A stretch of 64,000 bases of DNA from Paenibacillus sp. JJ-223 (GTDB taxonomy: Bacteria; Bacillota; Bacilli; Paenibacillales; Paenibacillaceae), in the NCBI RefSeq assembly GCF_927798175.1, contig NZ_CAKMMP010000017.1:118079-182078 (forward strand), in the 5' to 3' direction. The notes beneath the pieces are model-generated. The model was given only the letters and a program-made list of their open reading frames with translations, ran no database searches and was not told the origin of the DNA. Position numbers and translations under genes: made by a program. Each line of letters starts with the position of its first letter. Position 1 is the first letter of the stretch. This document shows positions 9,021 through 17,149 of the stretch, piece by piece.

Positions 9021-9067
9021 ACAGGCAGCATTCTCTCCAGTCAGAGAGGATGCTGCCTGTATTTTAT
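9021..9067. terminator. Bidirectional terminator between the transglutaminase gene and lysP
   Basis: ACAGGCAGCAT at 9021-9031 pairs with 9050-9060, with a CTCTC/GAGAG inner stem. T-rich tails lie on both strands, serving the two convergent genes. Confidence 0.92.
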
Positions 9068-9100
9068 TAGAGCAGCCGTTCAAGCTGCGCTACGATGATC

Positions 9101-10564
9101 TTAATCGTTGGAAGTGAAGTCGCATTCCTGAAGCGGAACCACTTTGGTTTTCTTGATCCATTTATACCCCAGCCATAGGATCAGGAAAAGCGGCAAGCTC
9201 AGGTAAGCCACGAGTGCTCCGTTCCAGTCGATCCGATCACCCGTAAAGGCCTGGTAGTTCTGTCCCAGAATGACGATGATGCACAGCACAAACGCAAAAA
9301 TCGGACCGAACGGGAACCAGCGCGCACGATATGGCAGGTCATTCAAGTCTCTGCCTTGAGCCACATAAGCCCGCCGGAAGCGGTAATGGCTGATGGCGAT
9401 ACCCAGCCACGTTATGAACCCGCACATGCCCGATGCGTTAAGCAGCCAAGTGTACACGATGCCGTCTCCGAACAGCGAAGCGAGAAAAGCGAGCATTCCG
9501 ACCGCGGTCGTAACCAGGAGCGCATTCATCGGAATGCCTCTTTTGTTCAACCGGCCTAGAAACTTCGGGGCTTTGCCATCCCGTGCCAAGGCATAAAGCA
9601 CTCGACTCGAAGCATACATGCCCGAGTTGCCTGCGGACAACACGGAGGTCAATATAACGGCGTTCATCACCGAAGCGGCGATGGCAAGGCCTGCTTTTTC
9701 GAACACAAGCGTGAACGGGCTAACTCCGATGTTTTCCAGATCGCTTTTGAGCAGATTGGGATGTGTGTACGGAATGATCAGGCTGATCACGGTGATTGCC
9801 AAAATATAAAATATCAAGATGCGCCAGAATACCTGGCGAATGGCGCGGGGCACGTTTTGGCGCGGATTGTCGCTCTCTCCGGCGGCAACCCCGATCAGTT
9901 CCGTGCCTTGGAAGGAAAAGCCGGCAGCCATGAACACCCCCAAAACGGCAAAGAAACCGCCGCTAAATGGAGCATCTCCTACGGTGAAGTTGGAAAATCC
10001 GACCGCTTCTCCGCCCAGAATGCCGAAAATCATAAGCACGCCTACCGTTAGGAAAATGATAACCGTGGCAACCTTGATGATGGCAAACCAGTACTCGGAT
10101 TCTCCGTAACCTTTGACCGATAAAACGTTAAGTGCGAAGATCAGGACGAGAAACAACAGGCTCCACAGCATGGAATTGCTGTCAGGGAACCAATATTTAA
10201 TGAGCACCGTCGCCGCTGCGAGCTCCGCAGCGATCGTGACCGCCCAGTTGTACCAGAAGTTCCATCCCATGGCAAAGCCGAGGGCGGGATCGACGAACTT
10301 GGCAGCATACGTATTGAATGAGCCGGAATCCGGCATAAACGTGGCGAGTTCTCCCAGACTGGTCATCAGGAAATACACCATGATGCCCACAGCCGCGTAC
10401 GCGACTAACGCTCCGCCAGGTCCTGCAGTTGAGATCGCCGTACCGCTGGCCAGGAACAGCCCCGTACCGATAGAGCCCCCAAGGGCGATCATGGTCATAT
10501 GTCTTGCGCGCAACCCTTTCTTCAAGGAAGAACCGGCCGCACCTTGTTTGTCGCGGTCTTGCAA
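9101..10564 (-). CDS. lysP: Lysine-specific permease
   Basis: An APC-superfamily amino acid permease of 487 residues with about 12 membrane segments. It is strikingly like E. coli LysP in MTMIALGGSIGTGLF, GFSFQGTELIG, SAGNSGMYAS and LGIAISHYRFRR. It would import L-lysine with protons. The start is TTG 10564, eight bases after AAGGAG; longer in-frame starts would lie in the upstream terminator. The leader carries a lysine riboswitch followed by a terminator, which independently supports the substrate. Lysine excess should stop transcription before the gene. Confidence 0.95.
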   Translation of the reverse strand: MQDRDKQGAAGSSLKKGLRARHMTMIALGGSIGTGLFLASGTAISTAGPGGALVAYAAVGIMVYFLMTSLGELATFMPDSGSFNTYAAKFVDPALGFAMGWNFWYNWAVTIAAELAAATVLIKYWFPDSNSMLWSLLFLVLIFALNVLSVKGYGESEYWFAIIKVATVIIFLTVGVLMIFGILGGEAVGFSNFTVGDAPFSGGFFAVLGVFMAAGFSFQGTELIGVAAGESDNPRQNVPRAIRQVFWRILIFYILAITVISLIIPYTHPNLLKSDLENIGVSPFTLVFEKAGLAIAASVMNAVILTSVLSAGNSGMYASSRVLYALARDGKAPKFLGRLNKRGIPMNALLVTTAVGMLAFLASLFGDGIVYTWLLNASGMCGFITWLGIAISHYRFRRAYVAQGRDLNDLPYRARWFPFGPIFAFVLCIIVILGQNYQAFTGDRIDWNGALVAYLSLPLFLILWLGYKWIKKTKVVPLQECDFTSND

Positions 10565-10624
10565 TGAAAACACTCCTTCATTTCGCGTACTGATAATGAA
10601 CTGAATCAATGGCGCAAATACATG

Positions 10625-10657
10625 AAAAAAGACCACAGGCTCTGAGCCGGCGGTCTT
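10625..10657 (-). terminator. Riboswitch-controlled terminator before lysP
   Basis: On the minus strand AAGACC pairs with GGTCTT around CCGGCTC/GAGCCTG, followed by six Ts. It lies between the lysine aptamer and the lysP ribosome binding site, as expected for transcriptional attenuation. Confidence 0.85.
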
Positions 10658-10689
10658 ATATCGTCCAAAATCCACCTTGTCCCTGATGT

Positions 10690-10903
10690 TTAAGATAGCT
10701 CAACACGGAACAATTCATGCCAATGCGGCATAATAATCGTTCCGTGACAGTTCTGTGCCTTTCGGCGACAGCCCCAGCTCTGCCGGATCTCGAACGGAAA
10801 CGTCCGGCAAGCTTCGGCGGATGCACCTTTCGGCTGAGTTCATCGGCGGTTTCCTGACGCCTCGCTCAGCTTACTGATTGCATCCGCGACCTCTACCTCA
10901 CCA
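10690..10903 (-). promoter_or_regulatory. Lysine riboswitch (L-box)
   Basis: Read on the minus strand the leader carries the conserved L-box blocks in order: GGTGAGGTAGAGGTCGCG, a CAGTAAGC loop, AGCCGAAAGGTGC, CCGCCGAAGC, GGGGCTGTCGCCGAAAGGC, a final long stem-loop (CACGGAAC...GTTCCGTG) and the closing GAGCTATCT strand. These align block by block with the B. subtilis lysC leader as I know it. It is followed by a terminator and lysP. Confidence 0.93.
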
Positions 10904-10918
10904 TTCATGGATGAGGCG

Positions 10919-10947
10919 TATCTACATGTGTATGCAATTATTGACAA
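10919..10947 (-). promoter_or_regulatory. Sigma-A promoter of the lysP leader
   Basis: The minus strand shows TTGTCA (10942-10947) and TAGATA (10919-10924) separated by exactly 17 bases, just upstream of the riboswitch. Confidence 0.75.
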
Positions 10948-11043
10948 CAGAACATGACAGACGATGTTCTATAATCCAAACAGACATTCAGTATAACGCT
11001 CATCGATTTCGAGCGCAATAACAAAAGTTGGAATGGGCACAAA

Positions 11044-12186
11044 CTATTCGGTTTTCCGTTGGCGTCCGGCCATTTGCTGCCATACGGTGCCTGCGGCCTG
11101 TTCTCCCGATTCGATGCGCTCCAGTGCCATTTTGGCTTGCAGGCTGACTTCGAATTCCGGATCATCGGCAGCTTTGCGCAGTGCCTCTTCCGCTTCCTCC
11201 GTACCCACTTCATACAGGAAACGGGCGGCGCGCCATCGGACCAGCTTGCTGCTGTCGGTAAGGGTGGCCGTCATGGCCGGAGTCGCCGCAGGGTCGCCGA
11301 TATCGGATAACGTGTCTCCCGCCGTGCGGCGAACTGCCGGGGAGCTGTCTTTAAGCGCCTTGTACAGCAGTTCCATGGCTTCAGGGGTGCGAATATCGCC
11401 GAGATATACGACAGCCAGGCGGCGAATCTGCATTTTGCTGTCCTCAAGTGCCTGTGCGATGAGTGGAAGCCGCTCCGGTGTAGGTTCCATGCCGTCCAAT
11501 GCGGCATAACGAACGTTCCAGTTTTCGTCGCGCAGCGCTTGTTCAAGTTCTGCGCCCTCGAGCTGCCGGCGACGTTCAACGAACTCCTCCGTTTTGGTGC
11601 CATGCTCGATCGCTTGTTTAATGACTTGGTTCAGCCGTTCCGGCGGATATGCCGCTTCAATCTCCTGTTCCACTTCACGGGCAATATCCGGCAGCTCGCC
11701 GTAACGAACGCCATAGTCCGTCAACTTGCGTTCTTTGATCAGTGTGGCACTGGCTACTTCGGTCACCGCTTGCACGAATCGGTCAGAGAGCGAGATGCGC
11801 TCCTCCTTCGCACCGGCTTTTACGCGGATTTGCATAGGGACTCCCCGGAAAAACTGTACAAATACCTGGGCCTCGCCATAATGTTCGCCGGTTGCGTCTT
11901 CGGATTCGATCCATTCCAGATCAAGCCCTTCCTGGCCAAGACGGCTCTGCACTTCGCCCAGAATGGCGGCCCAATCGGCATTGCCTTTACGGTCCAGGGC
12001 CACGAAATCGGTTGTATGAAAAACGCTTTTCACGCCGGGAATGTGAAGCATTTGCCGGATGAAGGCAGGCGCCGAGCGCTCATTATCCAGCGTGTACGTT
12101 CGGCGGATACCGTCCTCCAGACGTTCGTCCAGACGAAGCATCATTGTATTCGGACTTGGTGTCGGTTCAACAGACACAATATTCAT
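11044..12186 (-). CDS. cvfC: CvfC-family protein: Nfu-like N-domain plus HEAT repeats
   Basis: A 380-residue soluble protein. Residues of about 1-90 (VEPTPSPNTMMLRLD) resemble the Nfu N-terminal domain. Residues of about 205-375 hold PBS-lyase/HEAT repeats of about 30 residues, for example VRYAALDGM, IRRLAVVYLGDI and VRRTAGDTLSDIGDPAATPAM. The same domain order and start occur in Staphylococcus aureus conserved virulence factor C. The biochemical role is not known; a scaffold role is plausible. The ATG follows AGGAGG. It is a single gene, with its 3' end 140 bases from the lysP promoter. Confidence 0.85.
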   Translation of the reverse strand: MNIVSVEPTPSPNTMMLRLDERLEDGIRRTYTLDNERSAPAFIRQMLHIPGVKSVFHTTDFVALDRKGNADWAAILGEVQSRLGQEGLDLEWIESEDATGEHYGEAQVFVQFFRGVPMQIRVKAGAKEERISLSDRFVQAVTEVASATLIKERKLTDYGVRYGELPDIAREVEQEIEAAYPPERLNQVIKQAIEHGTKTEEFVERRRQLEGAELEQALRDENWNVRYAALDGMEPTPERLPLIAQALEDSKMQIRRLAVVYLGDIRTPEAMELLYKALKDSSPAVRRTAGDTLSDIGDPAATPAMTATLTDSSKLVRWRAARFLYEVGTEEAEEALRKAADDPEFEVSLQAKMALERIESGEQAAGTVWQQMAGRQRKTE

Positions 12187-12393
12187 AGGGTATAAACCTC
12201 CTGTACCGTGTGGTAATGATTTAAAAATGCCTGTCCCAAAAAAGGGATATCTCTATTTTACATGAATGGGTGCAAACTGCGAAATATGTGAAGATTGCGA
12301 ATTTTGTTAACACTTCTTTCATGATCATGCACAAACATTTTTAAACCAACCATGACACAATAGTGTAATATCTTTACGGGAGGTTATGAATCG

Positions 12394-12801
12394 ATGGGAT
12401 CCATTACAGTGCTCTCCGACGAAAGTCGCGGTATTGCGTTTGACGACATCATGGAACAGCTTGAGAACTGGATGGAAGGAGAGGACTCGCATGAGAGCCC
12501 TAAATCCGGGTGGGACACGACTCGTTATTGTATCATTGATTATCAGGAGTCGGGTCAGGCCGTTTCGGCATCCAATGCGATCAGGGCTTTCATGCCGGAC
12601 GTTCCATTGTTGATCGTTACGGATTTTCAATCCATGATTCGCAAGCGCCATCTTCAGCAAATCACGGGTGCGGGACCGATGAAAATGTTTCTTTGGGACG
12701 TGCAACATCCTCAGCAAATGGCGTCAGAGATGCGGAAATGGCTTGAATCCGTAAACAGACAGAACCTTTCGCAAGAACATGGGAATGCCAGAGCGAAATG
12801 A
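12394..12801 (+). CDS. Unknown 135-residue protein with a receiver-like core
   Basis: I do not recognise the family. Residues of about 40-115 show a pattern like the second half of a response-regulator receiver: a strand ending in Asp (YCIIDYQ), a helix (SASNAIRAFMPD), a strand ending VPLLIVTD, then a strand and helix (MKMFLWDVQHPQQMASEM). The usual N-terminal acidic pair and the conserved Lys are not evident. A GGGAGG site lies ten bases before the ATG. It is convergent with the OmpR-type regulator gene 27 bases downstream. A pseudo-receiver role is inference. Confidence 0.6.
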   Translation: MGSITVLSDESRGIAFDDIMEQLENWMEGEDSHESPKSGWDTTRYCIIDYQESGQAVSASNAIRAFMPDVPLLIVTDFQSMIRKRHLQQITGAGPMKMFLWDVQHPQQMASEMRKWLESVNRQNLSQEHGNARAK

Positions 12802-12828
12802 ATCAAACAGGCTCTTTCAACAAACGGG

Positions 12829-13533
12829 CTATATGACATATTTGTATCCCGTGCCCCACACCGTTTTGATGTAACGGGGCTTTTTGGGATCAGGCTCGAT
12901 TTTTTTGCGCAGGCTTGAAATGTGGACGTCAATGGTTCGGTCCAGATATGCCCGTTCCGAACCTTTGATCCGGTCCATCAGCTCGTTGCGGGTAAATACT
13001 TTGCCAGGATTTTTATACAGCTCTTTCATGATTTCAAACTCGATGTGCGTAACCTCGATTTCTTCTCCGTCCACAAACAGCGTTCGGCTATACTCGTTCA
13101 CACTGACATGACCGGCATTCGTTGGCGTGTCTTCCTTGCTGTCTTGAACCGTTTTCCCCGAATAAGAGAGAGCAGACCTGCGCAAGAGTGCCTTGATCCG
13201 CGCATCCAGCTCTTTAAGGCTGAACGGTTTGCACAGGAAGTCATCGGCACCGTTATGAAGCGCCTTGAGACGGTCATTCAGCATCGTGCTGGCCGAAATC
13301 ATGAGAATCGGAACGGTCGAATGCTGACGAAACGCATCCACCAGCGCATTTCCGTCCGTTTCGGGCAGCATCAGATCCGTCACGACGATATCCGGCTGGA
13401 ATCGGGGGAAAAGCTGAAGTGCCTCGCGGGCATGATGAACCCGTTCTGTAATGTATCCTTCCTCCTCAAGAAAGAAAGCAATCATGTCGGCAAGATTTTT
13501 TTCATCTTCTATAAGAAGTACTTTGATAGACAT
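12829..13533 (-). CDS. OmpR/PhoB-family response regulator
   Basis: A 234-residue two-domain DNA-binding response regulator. The receiver (residues 1-120) has the acidic pair in IEDE, phospho-acceptor Asp53 in VVTDLMLPETDG and the Lys in CKPF. The C-terminal winged helix (about 140-234) has NELMDRIKG and LDRTIDVHISSLRKKIEPD. ATG 13533 is ten bases after GGAG; the GTG at 13542 is too close to it. The gene is divergent from the large sensor kinase at 13951, its likely partner. The target genes are unknown. Confidence 0.92.
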   Translation of the reverse strand: MSIKVLLIEDEKNLADMIAFFLEEEGYITERVHHAREALQLFPRFQPDIVVTDLMLPETDGNALVDAFRQHSTVPILMISASTMLNDRLKALHNGADDFLCKPFSLKELDARIKALLRRSALSYSGKTVQDSKEDTPTNAGHVSVNEYSRTLFVDGEEIEVTHIEFEIMKELYKNPGKVFTRNELMDRIKGSERAYLDRTIDVHISSLRKKIEPDPKKPRYIKTVWGTGYKYVI

Positions 13534-13903
13534 AGAGGTCACACTCCTGGTGGAAATTTATAAAGAAACACGGAATCCAATGGATGTAGTTTGTTAGAGA
13601 TTGCCGAAGCATGGAGTACGGATCGGTTTTGGTCATCCCATGTACATGTATATATGATGACTTGTCCCAATTCCACGCACCGCAAATTCAACATTTTATC
13701 ATGTATGAAGTTTTTGCAAATCCATCAACATTTACCAAAACTATGCCATGTCATATTTACAGTATAATGGATCAGAACGATTTGGAGAAGAAAAGGGAAC
13801 TCCGAAAAACACTCGACAAATCAAGCGCAATTCGGAAGCCTAACGTATTTTCGTCAAATAGGGCGTTAATGAAACAGTTTGTTTGCATGGGGAGGAAACG
13901 AAG
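13534..13903. other. Intergenic region between divergent regulator and kinase
   Basis: About 370 bases with no convincing gene. It holds a perfect -10 hexamer TATAAT at 13763-13768 without a good -35 for the kinase direction. On the minus strand a TTGCAA and TAAAAT pair, 15 bases apart near 13697-13722, could serve the regulator. An open frame at 13611-13910 lacks a ribosome binding site and family features. Confidence 0.5.
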
Positions 13904-13954
13904 TTGCTAAAAAATAGACGTAAAATGATAGGTTGGGCCAAACATTGCCTATGA
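13904..13954 (+). CDS. Candidate 16-residue leader peptide coupled to the sensor kinase
   Basis: TTG 13904 follows the strong ribosome binding site GGGGAGGA (about 13890-13897). It opens a 16-codon frame, LLKNRRKMIGWAKHCL, whose TGA overlaps the ATG of the kinase as ATGA. The kinase ATG has no good ribosome binding site of its own. This suggests translational coupling. An alternative is that the frame is only a relic of a sequence change at the kinase start. Confidence 0.5.
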   Translation: MLKNRRKMIGWAKHCL

Positions 13955-16797
13955 TTCGTACAAAAATCGGAAAAACGGTGCTGGATTGGACGCTGTCGCG
14001 GCTGCGCATTCCTTGGATCGCCACGATGGTGCTCGTTGTGCTGGGTACATTGGGCAGCGTATACGCCATCACGATGTTCTACGGCGTTCAATTGATGCTC
14101 GGCGGTGCGGCAGTGCTTGTTGCCTTGCGCCTGCATGGCGGAAAGTATGGCGGCATGGCTTTGGTGGGCATTTTCGGTTTAAAATGTCTCCTCTTAGACA
14201 TGCCTTACAGCATTTGGGTCGGTGCAGCGATCCATGCTTTGGAATTCATCTGGATGCTGGGGTGGCAAAAGCGTTGGAAAAACGGCAGCATGATGACGGC
14301 CAACGCCACGTTTTGGCTAGTGTTGTTTTTGCCGATTGTCGGTCTCGGCCACTTTGTCTTTGGTATGGAAATGGATGAGTTGAGATTTGCGTATATGCAT
14401 GCCGCTCTGGTCGGTATGGTGAATGCGCTATTGGCGGGAATCGTCGTCGACTTCTGGATTACGCACAGCGAGCATCCAATGAAGCGTGCGGGCGCGATCC
14501 CTCTTCACAGAATCGCGTTTAAATACGTGGTTGCCTTTGTTGTATCCGTTTCACTTGTACTGCTGTCGGCGGATAGCCGCAGACAGCTGGATCAAATTCG
14601 GGATGCCATTGTGACCAGCCTAAGACATGCTACCGATCTGATTGACAAGAAAGTGGGGGTTCCAGTGGTTCCCTCGGGACAATTGCAATCAACCCTGAGG
14701 CAATATAGCGAATTTATGGATGTCGGCATCATCATTTTGGGATCAGACGATCGTGTGGTGGGTTCGTCCTCCGAGCTTTACCCGGTTGGTGCAGCATTGC
14801 CAGCGAAGCAGGAACGCGTTTTGCAGGCAGGGGGCGACCCCTTGTTACTCTCGGATGCCGTGGCATCCAGCGATATTTTGGATTACTGGAGGCAGGCGGT
14901 TTTCATCAATGAGAAATGGCAGGCGCCGGCCGAGGGCTATCGTCTTATCGTACTGTCAAGCCCTTCCAAGTTTTATCCTCATATTGCATCAATCTATCTG
15001 ACCACGATCCAATCCCTGTTGGTCATTATTTTGATATCCATGATCATTGCCGCGCCGATCAGCAAAAAAGTCGTAAGCCCATTGAAACGGATTACGCTTA
15101 TGACGAGTGCACTCTCCAGACTGCTGATTCGACAAGGGGAAATGAAATGGCCGATAAGCCATGTAACGGAAGTCCAGATTTTGATCGGCAACTTGCGCAA
15201 AATGTCCGACGTGCTGCTTGAGCAGTTCGAGCAGATTCGCCAGGACAAGATAACGCTGGAGGACCGTGTAAGGGAGCGTACCAAGGAACTGAGAAACAGC
15301 GAAGAAATCAAGCGGGCCATCGTAGATTCATCCATCGAGGCCATCATTGCTGTCGATGCATGCGGAAAAATCATTGAGTTCAATCCCGAGGCCGAGCGCA
15401 TGTTCGGGCTGCGGAGGGAAGACGTGGTATATCAGAAAAATGCCCCTTCCCTGTTTCAGGGAGCCACTTGCGATGAAATCAAGCAAAAGCTTGAACGTCG
15501 CGAGTTTAATACAGGCAAGCGGCATACCCACATCGAGGAAATTTACGGCATCAGGCGCGACGGATCCGTTTTTCCGATCGAATACAAAATTGTCGAGATT
15601 CGCTTAGGCAACAAAGAGTCATTATACAATCTGTTTATCAAGGATATTACCGAGCGAACAAGAGCTGAAGAGGACCGCGTGCGCGATGCGCTTGCGCTGG
15701 AACAGCTGAACGCCGAATTGGTGCGCGAGAAACAGGCCATTCAGGAACAGCGCGACATCAGCGAGCAGTTCATTGAATCGGTCCGCGAAGGCTTGGTCAT
15801 GTCCGACCGGTCTGGAACGATCACGATCGTCAATCGCCGTATTGAGGAGATGTTCGGTTTGGGGGATTTCCTTGGACGCTCCATCGAAGATCTGGCCCTG
15901 TCCATTGAGCGGTCCGTGCTCACGGATAATTTCAACCTGCTCGATCAGACGCGCGCGTTTCTGAAAGGCGAGCAGGCTTTTGCGGAAACCGAATTTGTTC
16001 TGGATAATGCGTCCAAAAGTGTTTTTTCTCTATATATGAAACAGATTGACGTACCCGGCAGAAACCATGGCTTCCTGCTGGTGTTCCGGGACAGGACGGA
16101 AGAAGAACATCTTAACCGCATGAAGCACGAGCTGATCAGCGTTGTTTCACATGAGCTTCGCACGCCAGTCGCCACTATTATGGGGTATGTGGAACTGATG
16201 ATGCTGTATGATCTTCCCGCCTCGCAGCGCCTTGAATTTTTAGGGAAAATTACGTCCGAGGGGGCCCGGCTCAGCAGTTTGCTGGATGACGTGCTGGATA
16301 TCCAACGATTGGATAACGGAAGCTTGACCTATCACATGACCTATGTTCCTATGCTGGAACTGGTGGAGGGCGTGGCCGAACAGTGGAACATCAAATCAGT
16401 ACAACGCATATATGTGCATGCCTTTAACGGGGACTTCTTCGCTTATGCCGATCAGAACCGGATGGCACAGGTGCTGCACAACCTCGTTGGCAATGCGGTC
16501 AAATACTCGCCTGGTGCCGATCGCATCGATATTACGTTATGGGAAGAGAAGAAGTGGTTATGCATCGATGTAAGGGATTACGGCATCGGCATTGCCGAAG
16601 AGGTGCAGGACATGCTGTTTACGAAGTTTTACCGGGTGGACAATTCGGACCATCGCCAGATTGGCGGAACGGGTCTGGGGTTATATATTTCGCGTAAAAT
16701 CGTGGAAGATCACCATGGGAAGCTGACGGTGATGTCTGCGCCAGGCAAGGGGAGCACGTTCAAGGTCCGGCTTCCCAAACAAGAGGCGCTCGTATGA
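13951..16797 (+). CDS. Multi-PAS sensor histidine kinase
   Basis: A 948-residue membrane sensor kinase. Residues of about 15-210 hold several membrane helices. Residues of about 215-345 may be an extracellular sensor, followed by another helix (SLLVIILISMIIAAPI) and a HAMP-like linker. A PAS domain (AIVDSSIEAIIAVDACGKI) and a second (FIESVREGLVMSDRSGTI) lead to HisKA with His734 in VVSHELRTP, and a HATPase with NLVGNAVKYSP, DYGIGI and GGTGLGLYISRKIV. The neighbouring divergent OmpR-type regulator is the probable partner. The ATG overlaps the stop of a 16-codon leader frame; TTG 13933 is an alternative start. The signal is unknown. Confidence 0.9.
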   Translation: MIRTKIGKTVLDWTLSRLRIPWIATMVLVVLGTLGSVYAITMFYGVQLMLGGAAVLVALRLHGGKYGGMALVGIFGLKCLLLDMPYSIWVGAAIHALEFIWMLGWQKRWKNGSMMTANATFWLVLFLPIVGLGHFVFGMEMDELRFAYMHAALVGMVNALLAGIVVDFWITHSEHPMKRAGAIPLHRIAFKYVVAFVVSVSLVLLSADSRRQLDQIRDAIVTSLRHATDLIDKKVGVPVVPSGQLQSTLRQYSEFMDVGIIILGSDDRVVGSSSELYPVGAALPAKQERVLQAGGDPLLLSDAVASSDILDYWRQAVFINEKWQAPAEGYRLIVLSSPSKFYPHIASIYLTTIQSLLVIILISMIIAAPISKKVVSPLKRITLMTSALSRLLIRQGEMKWPISHVTEVQILIGNLRKMSDVLLEQFEQIRQDKITLEDRVRERTKELRNSEEIKRAIVDSSIEAIIAVDACGKIIEFNPEAERMFGLRREDVVYQKNAPSLFQGATCDEIKQKLERREFNTGKRHTHIEEIYGIRRDGSVFPIEYKIVEIRLGNKESLYNLFIKDITERTRAEEDRVRDALALEQLNAELVREKQAIQEQRDISEQFIESVREGLVMSDRSGTITIVNRRIEEMFGLGDFLGRSIEDLALSIERSVLTDNFNLLDQTRAFLKGEQAFAETEFVLDNASKSVFSLYMKQIDVPGRNHGFLLVFRDRTEEEHLNRMKHELISVVSHELRTPVATIMGYVELMMLYDLPASQRLEFLGKITSEGARLSSLLDDVLDIQRLDNGSLTYHMTYVPMLELVEGVAEQWNIKSVQRIYVHAFNGDFFAYADQNRMAQVLHNLVGNAVKYSPGADRIDITLWEEKKWLCIDVRDYGIGIAEEVQDMLFTKFYRVDNSDHRQIGGTGLGLYISRKIVEDHHGKLTVMSAPGKGSTFKVRLPKQEALV

Positions 16798-16822
16798 ATA
16801 ATTGACGGCTGACGGGATAATA

Positions 16823-16877
16823 AAGCCTTAACCCTACTGGATGCATCGCATTCAAGTAGCGGTTAAGGCTTCTTTGT
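16823..16877 (+). terminator. Terminator after the sensor kinase
   Basis: AAGCCTTAACC at 16823-16833 and CTACT pair with AGTAG and GGTTAAGGCTT at 16855-16871, followed by CTTTGTG. Confidence 0.8.
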
Positions 16878-16891
16878 GTCAGTTTTCACAT
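16874..16891 (+). promoter_or_regulatory. Candidate Rex operator upstream of the cytochrome bd genes
   Basis: TTGTGTCAGTTTTCACAT matches the Rex consensus TTGTGAA-N4-TTCACAA at 11 of 14 fixed positions. Rex represses cydABCD in B. subtilis when NADH is low. The site lies about 88 bases before the first small open frame of the bd cluster. Binding is inferred. Confidence 0.5.
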
Positions 16892-16978
16892 TCGCGGATA
16901 AAAGCGGATAAAAAAGGAATCTTTTGCAAACGGTATAGGTAAACGACATTCGCATCCGTTAAAGGGAGGAGGCGTGAT

Positions 16979-17083
16979 ATGTTTCGCAAAGAAGAGAAAA
17001 CGCTTGTGATCGTTTGTCTGGTTGCCGCGGTCGTCGTACTTTACGCCGTGGTGAAGAGCATCATTCGCATCATGAATTATTAG
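16979..17083 (+). CDS. 34-residue single-span membrane peptide before cydA
   Basis: The frame reads MFRKEEKTLVIVCLVAAVVV and continues with LYAVVKSIIRIMNY. It starts at ATG behind a strong GGGAGGAGG site and ends 66 bases before cydA. It has a basic N-terminus and one hydrophobic helix of about 18 residues. I do not recognise the family. Its place at the head of the bd oxidase genes suggests a small accessory or assembly factor, which is inference. Confidence 0.6.
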   Translation: MFRKEEKTLVIVCLVAAVVVLYAVVKSIIRIMNY

Positions 17084-17149
17084 TTGTTCGAAGGAAGAAG
17101 GGCGATGCCCGGAACCTATCATTGACTAACAGTGAGGAGTGTCACCCTG

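Noticed and set aside
10565..10675. Longer N-terminus for LysP
   Set aside because: The extension runs through the riboswitch terminator; TTG 10564 has a proper AAGGAG site.
13611..13910. A 99-codon frame between the regulator and the kinase
   Set aside because: No ribosome binding site, odd composition, and it overlaps promoter-like elements.
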